Assembly: GCA_036375215.1 (NCBI GenBank)
Contig: DASUSH010000115.1
Coordinates: 1 to 10,408 of the forward strand
Length of the DNA stretch: 10,408 nt
Source of the DNA: DASUSH01 sp036375215
Lineage (GTDB): Bacteria; Actinomycetota; Thermoleophilia; Solirubrobacterales; 70-9
Direction: 5' to 3'
Shown: piece by piece, positions 1 through 6,077 of the stretch
Layout: each line of letters starts with the position of its first letter
Position numbering within the stretch: position 1 is the stretch's first letter
Notes under the pieces: model-generated
Seen by the model: the letters and a program-made list of their open reading frames with translations, nothing else
The model's database searches: none
Told to the model about the DNA's origin: nothing
Position numbers and translations under genes: made by a program

Positions 1-447
1 CTGCCCGAGCGCCTTGCGGCGGGTCATCATCGGCAGGAGCGGGGTCCAGCCGAGTGCGAGACCGACCGGCCCGAGCGCCTGCCGCGACCAGTTCCAGTAG
101 GAGAAGCGATCGACGTGCTCGGCGAACCGGCCGTCCTCCGCGAAGCGGAACTCTGCGCGGATGTCGTTGACGACGTGGCGGCCGGTGCTGAAGGTGTAGG
201 TCGCGATCCAGTGGGCGCTGCCGGCGGTCGCGTCGGCCTCGTGCTCGGGGAGCTCCACCTTCAGGTCCTCGGCGCGCCCGGTCAGCATCCGCCACATCGC
301 TCCCGCGCGCTCGCCGGAGAGCTCGCCGAAGGCCGGGTCCCGGAAGGTCGCGCCCGGCGCGTAGCAGGCCGCCATCGTCTCGCCGTCGTGGGCGTCGAGC
401 GCGGCGTAGAAGCGCTCGATCGTGGCCCGGTTCTCCGCGGCGCTCAT
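1..447 (-). CDS. SnoaL/NTF2-like family protein, 3' end cut by window edge
   Basis: The reverse strand opens with ATG at 447-445 and stays open for 149 codons to the window edge, so the C-terminus is missing. The protein starts MSAAENRATIERFYAALDA and contains YAPGATFRDPAFGELSG (about 29-45), HWIATYTFSTGRHVVNDI (79-96) and an RFAEDGRFAEHVDRFSYWN stretch (101-119). A helix with ERFYAALDAHD, then a D-P-x-F-G loop and alternating beta strands, is the usual plan of small cone-shaped NTF2/SnoaL-like proteins (about 130-150 aa). Many of these are annotated only as nuclear transport factor 2 family; they bind or isomerise small hydrophobic ligands, and the substrate cannot be told here. A TACGCT -10-like hexamer lies at 464-459 (-), giving a leader of only about 5 nt. 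It is divergent from the secreted-protein gene at 546. The family call is fairly secure; the function is unknown. Confidence 0.75.
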   Translation of the reverse strand, partial: MSAAENRATIERFYAALDAHDGETMAACYAPGATFRDPAFGELSGERAGAMWRMLTGRAEDLKVELPEHEADATAGSAHWIATYTFSTGRHVVNDIRAEFRFAEDGRFAEHVDRFSYWNWSRQALGPVGLALGWTPLLPMMTRRKALGQ

Positions 448-531
448 GATGCCGCCGCAGCGTACTCCCAGGGGCGCGGGGCCGTCTCCCGCCGCGAGGG
501 CCCTACCGGCGGAGGCGGGCCCGAATCCCGC

Positions 532-537
532 TACGGT
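532..537 (+). promoter_or_regulatory. -10 box (TACGGT) of leaderless promoter for the gene at 546
   Basis: TACGGT fits the actinobacterial TANNNT -10 consensus. The hexamer is followed by 8 nt and then the ATG, so transcription should start at or next to the start codon. There is no Shine-Dalgarno sequence and no recognisable -35. Four other starts in the window have nearly the same spacing. Confidence 0.55.
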
Positions 538-545
538 CCCGCCGG

Positions 546-1523
546 ATGGTTCGCCGATGCCGACTCGCCGCGGGTGCGGTCGCGGCACTCGCCCTCCTCG
601 CGCTTCCCGCGTCCGCCGGTGCGCAGTCGCCGCCGTTCGCCCCCTGGGACGGGACCAACCCGTTCAACTGCACGGAGCAGGACGTCGGCACCGGGACGGC
701 CTACCCCGACCCGGGCGCCGACCCCTTCTGCGTCAAGTTCGACAAGACGAACCAGAACGTCACCGACTTCGGCATCGCCGAGTTCGCCGCCCAGGAGCCC
801 GCGCGGGTCGCCGCCGCGGGGACGAAGTGCTTCTACTTCCAAAACGACGAGTGGACCGGCTCGATCCAGCAGGGAGCCGAGCCCGAGACCTGGCACTGGC
901 AGGGGCGCTACTTCTTCGACCGCGCGAAGGGGATCGGCGGGGTGAGCGTCACCGACTTCCGCGTCGGCGGCGCGCCCATGGACGCGACGCCCTACGTGCC
1001 GCCCGAGTACGCGGGCTACTTCGCGCCGAACGGCGGTGGCGGCGTGATCGTGACCCAGGAGTCGCATCCCGACCCGGGCTGCGCGCAGAAGGTGGACACC
1101 GAGGAGGAGCGCGCCGCGGTCTACTCGGGCCTCCCCGATTACGGCGACTGCGTCCCGCCCGGCGGCAAGATCCGCGCTCGCAAGGTCGGGAGGGCGCGGC
1201 TCGGGGCGACGGCCGAGGCGGTGCGGGCGAAGGTCGGCCCGGCCAAGCGCTCGGCCGCCGGCCGCGACGTCTGGTGCGTCGTCGGCGGCGGGAAGATGAC
1301 CGTCGTCTACGCCGGCGGGCGCGCGTCCCGGATCCGCACGACGACCCCCGGCCACTCGATCCGCGGCGCCGGCCCCGGCGATCGGTCCGCGGCCCTCGTC
1401 GACGTGGGCTTCGAGCGGAAACGGCGCGGCGTCTACGCGCTGCCCGGCCACAAGTTCGACCGCGTCGTCCGCGCGCGGGCGCGCGACGGGGTCGTCGCCT
1501 CGGTGAAGATGATCGCCGGGTAG
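546..1523 (+). CDS. Secreted protein of unknown function with C-terminal BamE/SmpA-like segment
   Basis: 325 aa. A signal peptide is clear: MVRRCR, then a hydrophobic core AAGAVAALALLALPASA (about 8-24), with likely cleavage near residues 24-26. The mature N-terminal part (about 28-205) has Cys at 42, 62, 95, 179 and 202 and many aromatic residues, which suggests a disulfide-stabilised extracytoplasmic domain. I do not recognise a family for it. The C-terminal part (about 208-325) begins VGRARLGATAEAVRAKVG and continues with WCVVGGGKMTVVYAGGRAS. This resembles the short helix followed by a beta-sheet seen in SmpA/OmlA (BamE-like) domains, where LG-x-T-x-x-x-V-x-x-x-x-G is typical; that likeness is my inference. 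The ATG at 546 is chosen because it leads directly into the signal peptide and sits just after a TACGGT -10 box. The decarboxylase gene begins 13 nt after the stop but has its own -10, so co-transcription is uncertain. No catalytic motif is visible. Confidence 0.8.
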   Translation: MVRRCRLAAGAVAALALLALPASAGAQSPPFAPWDGTNPFNCTEQDVGTGTAYPDPGADPFCVKFDKTNQNVTDFGIAEFAAQEPARVAAAGTKCFYFQNDEWTGSIQQGAEPETWHWQGRYFFDRAKGIGGVSVTDFRVGGAPMDATPYVPPEYAGYFAPNGGGGVIVTQESHPDPGCAQKVDTEEERAAVYSGLPDYGDCVPPGGKIRARKVGRARLGATAEAVRAKVGPAKRSAAGRDVWCVVGGGKMTVVYAGGRASRIRTTTPGHSIRGAGPGDRSAALVDVGFERKRRGVYALPGHKFDRVVRARARDGVVASVKMIAG

Positions 1524-1529
1524 TAGCGT
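1524..1529 (+). promoter_or_regulatory. -10 box (TAGCGT) of leaderless promoter for the 1537-5117 operon
   Basis: TAGCGT begins right after the stop codon of the upstream gene. Seven bases separate it from the GTG at 1537, so the expected transcription start is the first base of the start codon. A GGAGG stretch at 1531-1535 lies too close to the GTG to act as a normal ribosome binding site. Confidence 0.55.
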
Positions 1530-1536
1530 CGGAGGG

Positions 1537-3006
1537 GTGAGCTCCGAGCAGTCGAGCGCCCCGTACTTCGACGCCCTCGTCGATTACGCGGCTCGCGACC
1601 CGGGGCGGTTCCACATCCCGGGCCACAAGGGCGGCCCCGGCGCCGACCCGGCGATGCTCGAGGCGTTCGGCGCCGGCGCGTTCGCGCACGACATCCCGTC
1701 GCTGATCGAGGGCATCGACATCGGCGCCGCGCCGACGCCGTTCGAGCGCGCCCAGGAGCTCGCGGCCGAGGCCTGGGGCGCCGAGCGCAGCTGGTTCCTG
1801 ATCAACGGCGCCTCGTCGGGCAACCACGCCTGCTGCCTCGCGGTCCGCCAGACCGGCAAGCGGGTCGTCGTCCAGCGCAACGTGCACTCGAGCGTGATCG
1901 ACGGCCTCGTACTCGCGGGGCTGGAGCCCGAGTTCGCCGCGCCCGAGATCGACCCGGAGCTCGGTCTCGCCCACTGCCTCACCCAGGACGCCCTCGCCGA
2001 GGCGCTCGACCGCGCGCCGGACGCCGCGGCCGCGTTCGTCGTCTCCCCGACCTACTTCGGCGCGGCCGCGGACGTCGCGGCGCTCGCCGAGGTCGCGCAC
2101 GCGCGCGGCGTGCCCCTCTTCTGCGACGAGGCCTGGGGGGCGCACCTGCGCTTCTCCGACCGCCTCCCGAAGAGCGCGCTCGCCTGCGGCGCCGACGTGA
2201 TCGTCTCCTCGGTCCACAAGATCGTCGGCAGCCTCACCCAGTCGGCGATCCTGCACCTCGGCGTGGGCGGCCGGATCGACCCCAGCCTGCTCGACCGCGC
2301 CGTCACCCTGACCGAGTCGACGAGTCCCAGCGGGCTGCTCGGCGGCTCGCTCGACGCGGCGCGCCGCCACGTCGCGGTCGAGGGCGAGCGCCTGCTCGGC
2401 GAGATCATCGACGTGCTCGCCGAGGTCCGCGAGCGCGTCCGCGAGATCCCCGGCCTCGACGTGCTCGACGAGCGCCTCGAGGGCGCGCGAAGCGTCGCGG
2501 ACTGGGACCCGCTGCGGCTCTCTGTCGACGTCCGCGGTACCGGCCGCAGCGGCCACCGGATCGCCGACGTGATGCGCGAGGCCGACGACATCAACCTCGA
2601 GATGTCCTCCGAGCACGTCATCGTCGCCGTCTTCGGGCTCGGCGCCGGCGCCGCCCGCGACCAGGCCGACCGCCTGCTCGCCGCCCTGCGCTCGGCGGTC
2701 GAATCGCTCGAGTTCTCCGACGAGGACGCCGGCGAGCCGCTCGCCCCGCCGCCGCCCTGGGGCCGGATGGAGCTGCTTCCCCGCCAGGCCTTCCTCTCCC
2801 CGCAGGAGGCGATCCCGTTCGCGGAGGCCGAGGGACGCGTCGCGGCCGAGTCGCTCGCCTCCTACCCCCCCGGGATCCCGAACGTGCTCCCCGGCGAGCT
2901 GCTCACCGCCGAGACGCTCGGCTACATCCGCGAGACCGTCGAGCACGGCGGCAAGGTCCGCGGCGCCGCCGACCGTAGCCTGCGCACGATCCGGGTAGTG
3001 CTGTGA
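1537..3006 (+). CDS. PLP-dependent Orn/Lys/Arg decarboxylase-family enzyme
   Basis: 489 aa, close to the length of the short SpeA/YaaO-type basic amino acid decarboxylases (aspartate aminotransferase fold). The family signature HIPGHKGG is at 26-33. The PLP site is visible: FLINGASSGNHA (87-98), the cofactor-contacting CDEAWGAH (196-203, D197), and SSVHKIVGSLTQ (224-235), where K228 should form the Schiff base. The C-terminus has the expected LPGELLTAET and a final Arg-rich strand. Such enzymes decarboxylate arginine, lysine or ornithine in the cytoplasm; the sequence alone does not tell which. The start GTG at 1537 is set by a TAGCGT -10 box 7 nt upstream. The stop codon overlaps the next gene's GTG (GTGA), so the two are translationally coupled. 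The following deiminase-fold and carbamoylase genes favour an arginine-derived substrate (arginine, citrulline or ornithine). Family is certain; substrate is inferred. Confidence 0.9.
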   Translation: MSSEQSSAPYFDALVDYAARDPGRFHIPGHKGGPGADPAMLEAFGAGAFAHDIPSLIEGIDIGAAPTPFERAQELAAEAWGAERSWFLINGASSGNHACCLAVRQTGKRVVVQRNVHSSVIDGLVLAGLEPEFAAPEIDPELGLAHCLTQDALAEALDRAPDAAAAFVVSPTYFGAAADVAALAEVAHARGVPLFCDEAWGAHLRFSDRLPKSALACGADVIVSSVHKIVGSLTQSAILHLGVGGRIDPSLLDRAVTLTESTSPSGLLGGSLDAARRHVAVEGERLLGEIIDVLAEVRERVREIPGLDVLDERLEGARSVADWDPLRLSVDVRGTGRSGHRIADVMREADDINLEMSSEHVIVAVFGLGAGAARDQADRLLAALRSAVESLEFSDEDAGEPLAPPPPWGRMELLPRQAFLSPQEAIPFAEAEGRVAAESLASYPPGIPNVLPGELLTAETLGYIRETVEHGGKVRGAADRSLRTIRVVL

Positions 3007-3881
3007 GCGCCGCGGCGGGCATCGCCTGGGGCTCCGACTCCGAGTACGGGGTCCTGCGCGACGTGCTCCTCTGCCCGCCGGTCAACTTCCGGTGGCTCCC
3101 GACGAGCGCGATCTCGCGCGCGACGCTCGACGCGGGGCACGTCTTCGAGCCCGAGCGCGCGGCGGCGCAACACGCCGAGATGGTCTCGGCGTACGAATCG
3201 GCCGGCGTCACCTGCCACTACCTCGAGCCCGACCCCGTCCTGCCCTACCAGGTGTTCGCCCGCGATTCGAGCGTGATCGCGCCCGGCGGCGCGGTCGTCA
3301 CCCAGCTCGCCCAGTGGTGGCGGCGGGGCGAGTACGCGGCGGTGATCCGCTTCTACGAGTCCGCGGGGATCCCGATCGCGGGGATGATCAGCGCGGGGAC
3401 GCTCGAGGGCGGTGACGTGATGATCGTCGAGCCCGGCGTGCTCGTGATCGGCGTGGGGGACGAGCGCACGCAGGAAGCGGCGGCCCGCCAGCTCGCCGGC
3501 TGGTACGAGGCGGAGGGCTGGGAGGTGCGGATCGAGCCGATCCCGGCGCAGTGGGTGCACATCGACGTGCTCCTCTCGATCCTGGCGCCGAAGCTCGCGG
3601 CGGTCTGCGTCGAGGCGGCCTCGGGCGGGCTCGTGGCGTGGCTCCGGGCCAAGGGCTTCGAGATCCTCGACGTCTCGCTCGAGCACGCGCTCACGCTCGG
3701 GGTGAACGCGATCTCGCTCGGCGGCGACCGCGTGCTCTCCACCGCCGCCTCGTCCGCCCTGAACGCCGACATGCGCAGCCGCGGGCTCGAGGTGCTCGAC
3801 CCGGACCTCGAGACGTTCACGCTCGGCGGCGGCGGCGCCCACTGCCTGGCGCAGGCCCTGCGCCGCGACCCCGCGGGCTAG
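3003..3881 (+). CDS. Arginine deiminase / dimethylarginine dimethylaminohydrolase-family hydrolase
   Basis: 292 aa of the guanidino-group modifying enzyme (amidinotransferase) superfamily. The expected sites occur in order: FARDSS (85-90, substrate-binding D88), LEGGDVM (134-140, E135 and D138), VHIDVLLS (185-192, catalytic H186, D188) and GGGGAHCL (275-282, nucleophile C281). The Cys-His-Glu/Asp set is complete, so the protein should be active. Family members hydrolyse arginine to citrulline, agmatine to N-carbamoylputrescine, or methylarginines to citrulline plus methylamines; about 290 aa is nearer DDAH or short ADI-like enzymes than classical ArcA (about 400 aa). The GTG start overlaps the decarboxylase stop, and the stop TAG directly abuts the next gene's ATG. 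No ornithine carbamoyltransferase or carbamate kinase genes are nearby, which argues against the classical energy-yielding arginine deiminase pathway. The substrate is not determined. Confidence 0.85.
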   Translation: MSAAAGIAWGSDSEYGVLRDVLLCPPVNFRWLPTSAISRATLDAGHVFEPERAAAQHAEMVSAYESAGVTCHYLEPDPVLPYQVFARDSSVIAPGGAVVTQLAQWWRRGEYAAVIRFYESAGIPIAGMISAGTLEGGDVMIVEPGVLVIGVGDERTQEAAARQLAGWYEAEGWEVRIEPIPAQWVHIDVLLSILAPKLAAVCVEAASGGLVAWLRAKGFEILDVSLEHALTLGVNAISLGGDRVLSTAASSALNADMRSRGLEVLDPDLETFTLGGGGAHCLAQALRRDPAG

Positions 3882-5117
3882 ATGGCCGACCCCGGGCCCG
3901 CCGTCGACGCCGCCCGGGTGATCGCCGACCTGCGCGAGCTCGACCGCCGCACCGGCGGCGAGGGCGGCGCGCGCCGGGTCGCCTGGGGCGAGGAGTGGCG
4001 GGCGGCGCGCGCCTGGTTCGCCGAGCTCGCCGGCGAGCTCGGGCTCGAGCCGCGGCGCGACGCCGCCGGCAACGTCCGCTTCACGCTCGCGGGCGAAGAG
4101 CGGCCGGGCGTCGCCGTCGGCTCGCACCTCGACTCGGTCCCGGCGGGGGGCTGGCTCGACGGCGCGCTCGGGGCGATGGCCGGGCTCGGCGTGGTGCGCG
4201 CCTGGGCCGAGAGCGGCGAGCGGCCGCCGCGAGACCTCGTCCTCGTCGACTGGGCGGACGAGGAGGGCGCCCGCTTCGGCTACAGCCTGTTCGGCAGCTC
4301 GGCGTTCGCCGGGACGCTCGACGCGGACGCGGTCGCCGGCCTGCGCGACCACGACGGCGTCGAGCTCGCGGACGCGCTCGCCGAGAACGGCGTCGAGCTC
4401 GCCGCCGCCGGCGAGGCGGGCGCGTGGCGGGGCGAGATCGGCGCCTACCTCGAGCTCCACATCGAGCAGGGCCCGGTCCTCGAGGCCGCGGGCCTGCCGG
4501 TCGCCGCGGTCGACGGCTGCGTCGGGATCGAGCGCCACCGGCTCCGCTTCACCGGCCAGGCCTCCCACGCCGGGACGACGCCGATGGAGCTGCGCCACGA
4601 CGCCGGCCTGGCCGCCGCCGAGACGGCGCTGGCGGTCGAGCGGATCGCCAAGGCGCACGGCGGCCGGGGCACCGCGGGGGAGCTCTCGCTGCGCCCCGGG
4701 ATCATCACCGCGGTCGCCGGCGGGGCGGAGCTCGGCGTCGACCTGCGCCACGGGGACGCCGCCCCGCTCGCCCGGATGCGCGACCACGTTCTCGCCGCGG
4801 CGGAGGCCGCCGCGCGCGTGCACGGCAGCAGCGTCGAGGCGGGCCCCGTCTTCCGGATCGGCCCGACCCGCTTCGACCCCGAGCTCGTCGTCGTCGCCCG
4901 CGAGGCCTGCCGCGACGTCGCCGGCACCGACCGCGTGCTCACGAGCGGCGCCCTCCACGACGCCGCCAACGCCGCCCGGGTCGTCCCGGCCGCGATGGTC
5001 TTCGTCGCCTCCCGCGCCGGCCTCAGCCACGCCCCCGAGGAGGACTCGGCCGAGGCCGACCTCACCCTCGGCATCGAGGCGTTCGGCATGGTCGCGAACC
5101 GAGCGCTGCGCCGCTGA
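3882..5117 (+). CDS. M20-family Zn-dependent carbamoylase/amidohydrolase (AllC/HyuC/AmaB type)
   Basis: 411 aa, the normal length for N-carbamoyl-L-amino acid hydrolase, allantoate amidohydrolase and ureidopropionase relatives of peptidase family M20. The dinuclear metal ligands can be followed: GSHLDSV (80-86, H82), GGWLDGALG (89-97, D93 bridging), DEEGARFG (126-133, E127 catalytic base and E128 ligand), LELHIEQGP (190-198, H193) and LSHAPEED (381-388, H383). The lid/dimerisation domain motif ASHAGTTPM is at 227-235. The stretch RPGIITAVAGGAEL (271-284) stands where relatives usually have a P-N-x-x-N-V-I-P-G motif, so the substrate pocket may differ. It starts immediately after the upstream TAG with no gap, so it is the third gene of an operon. 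In this setting a carbamoyl compound made by the deiminase-fold enzyme (citrulline or N-carbamoylputrescine) is a natural substrate, but this is inference. Confidence 0.85.
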   Translation: MADPGPAVDAARVIADLRELDRRTGGEGGARRVAWGEEWRAARAWFAELAGELGLEPRRDAAGNVRFTLAGEERPGVAVGSHLDSVPAGGWLDGALGAMAGLGVVRAWAESGERPPRDLVLVDWADEEGARFGYSLFGSSAFAGTLDADAVAGLRDHDGVELADALAENGVELAAAGEAGAWRGEIGAYLELHIEQGPVLEAAGLPVAAVDGCVGIERHRLRFTGQASHAGTTPMELRHDAGLAAAETALAVERIAKAHGGRGTAGELSLRPGIITAVAGGAELGVDLRHGDAAPLARMRDHVLAAAEAAARVHGSSVEAGPVFRIGPTRFDPELVVVAREACRDVAGTDRVLTSGALHDAANAARVVPAAMVFVASRAGLSHAPEEDSAEADLTLGIEAFGMVANRALRR

Positions 5118-5121
5118 AGGA

Positions 5122-5201
5122 GACCTGCCACCTGAGGGGTCTGACCCCAAAGGGACAGGTCGACCTGCCACCTGAGGGGTCTGACCCCGGAGGGTCAGGT
5201 C
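5122..5201. repeat. Two tandem 40-bp REP-like palindromic repeats
   Basis: Copy one is 5122-5161 and copy two 5162-5201; they match at 37 of 40 positions (differences at unit positions 28, 29 and 34). Each copy holds a 13-bp interrupted palindrome GGGGTCtGACCCC (5136-5148 and 5176-5188) and is closed by GACCTG/CAGGTC ends. Copy two can alternatively form CTGACCC (5181-5187) with GGGTCAG (5192-5198) around a CGGA tetraloop; copy one has a mismatch in that stem. GGGGTCAGACCCC-type cores are familiar in REP/RAYT-associated intergenic elements of other bacteria. No transposase lies in the window. A transcription-ending role for the operon just upstream is possible, but there is no T-tract. Confidence 0.8.
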
Positions 5202-5253
5202 GGTGTAACGCCGGAGCGCCGCAGGTGACATCACTGCAACGCGCACACCGACC
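5198..5253. repeat. 56-bp element bounded by a perfect 9-bp inverted repeat
   Basis: GGTCGGTGT at 5198-5206 and ACACCGACC at 5245-5253 are exact reverse complements. Between them, GCAG(g)TGA at 5221-5228 pairs with TCACTGC at 5231-5237 apart from one bulged base. The left arm shares GGTC with the end of the second 40-bp repeat. The right arm ends one base before the GAGGAGAGG ribosome binding site of the gene at 5264, so in RNA it would be a branched or long hairpin next to that site. It may be an operator, an untranslated-leader structure or the end of a mobile element. Confidence 0.6.
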
Positions 5254-5263
5254 GAGGAGAGGC

Positions 5264-6022
5264 ATGAACGATCGCGACATCCTCAGCCCGAAGGCTGCCG
5301 AGCTCTGCGAGAACAACCAGACGGATTACTCGGACCTGAAAGCGCTCTTCATCAACTGCACGCTGAAGCGCAGCCCCGAGATGTCTCATACCCAGGGGCT
5401 GATGGACATCTCGATGGAGATCATGCGGCGCAACCGGATCGAGGTCGAGGGGATCCGCGCGATCGACCACGAGATCGCGACCGGCGTCTGGCCGGACATG
5501 ACCGAGCACGGCTGGGACCGCGACGAGTGGCCGGAGATCTACGAGCGTGTGATTGCCGCGGACATCCTCGTCCTCGGGATGCCGATCTGGCTCGGCGAGA
5601 AGTCGTCGGTCGCGACCCACGTGATCGAGCGCCTCTACGGCAACTCGCACCTGCTGAACGACGCCGGGCAGTACGCCTACTACGGCCGCGTCGGCGGCTG
5701 CCTCGTCACCGGCAACGAGGACGGGATCAAGCACTGCGCGCTGGAGACGCTCTACTCGCTCCAGCACCTCGGCTACACGATCCCCCCGCAGGCGGACGCG
5801 GGCTGGATCGGCGAGGCCGGCCCGGGCCCGTCCTACCTCGACGAGGGCTCGGGGGGACCGGACAACGACTTCACCAACCGCAACACGACGTTCATGACCT
5901 GGAACCTCATGCACGTCGCGCGCATGCTCAAGGACGCCGGCGGCATCCCGGCCTACGGCAACCAGCGCAGCGAGTGGGACGCCGGCGCGAGCTTCGACTT
6001 CCCGAATCCCGAGCACCGCTGA
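5264..6022 (+). CDS. Flavodoxin-fold NAD(P)H-dependent FMN reductase-like protein
   Basis: 252 aa. The start is ATG 5264, with GAGGAGAGG at 5254-5262 just upstream; the reading frame is open far further upstream only because of high GC. The N-terminal strand LKALFINCTLKRSPEMSHT (25-43) is the usual first strand plus phosphate-binding loop of FMN reductases. It is followed by a helix, the ADILVLGMPIWLGEKSSV stretch (99-116) that lines the flavin in this fold, and YGRVGGCLVTGNEDG (140-154). The last 75 residues (PPQADAGWIGEAGPGPSYLD and on) are not standard for flavodoxins and may form a family-specific C-terminal part. Expected role: a soluble FMN-binding oxidoreductase; the electron acceptor cannot be read from the sequence. 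It is separated from the upstream operon by the repeat cluster, so it is probably its own unit with a leadered, SD-dependent mRNA, unlike several leaderless neighbours. Confidence 0.8.
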   Translation: MNDRDILSPKAAELCENNQTDYSDLKALFINCTLKRSPEMSHTQGLMDISMEIMRRNRIEVEGIRAIDHEIATGVWPDMTEHGWDRDEWPEIYERVIAADILVLGMPIWLGEKSSVATHVIERLYGNSHLLNDAGQYAYYGRVGGCLVTGNEDGIKHCALETLYSLQHLGYTIPPQADAGWIGEAGPGPSYLDEGSGGPDNDFTNRNTTFMTWNLMHVARMLKDAGGIPAYGNQRSEWDAGASFDFPNPEHR

Positions 6023-6026
6023 GCCG

Positions 6027-6042
6027 GGCCGGCGATCCGGCC
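6027..6042 (+). terminator. Weak candidate terminator hairpin after the flavodoxin-fold gene
   Basis: GGCCGG at 6027-6032 and CCGGCC at 6037-6042 form a 6-bp stem with the 4-nt loop CGAT, starting 5 nt after the stop. There is no following T-tract, so its role is uncertain; such GC stems also arise by chance at this base composition. Confidence 0.25.
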
Positions 6043-6064
6043 GCAGCCCGCGGGCGCGCCTCGT

Positions 6065-6070
6065 TAGTCT
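6065..6070 (+). promoter_or_regulatory. -10 box (TAGTCT) of leaderless promoter for the gene at 6078
   Basis: TAGTCT is followed by exactly 7 nt and then ATG 6078. There is no ribosome binding site between them, so transcription should start at the A of the ATG. The same hexamer with the same spacing recurs at 10385. Confidence 0.6.
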
Positions 6071-6077
6071 CGCGTCC

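Noticed and set aside
5122..5201. CRISPR-like repeats
   Set aside because: Only two units, directly adjacent, without spacers or cas genes.
3551..6022. An 823-codon + frame that would fuse the flavodoxin-fold protein to a long Arg-rich N-terminus
   Set aside because: The upstream part is out of frame with the deiminase-fold and carbamoylase genes and reads through the 40-bp repeats; a good ribosome binding site and ATG exist at 5254-5266.
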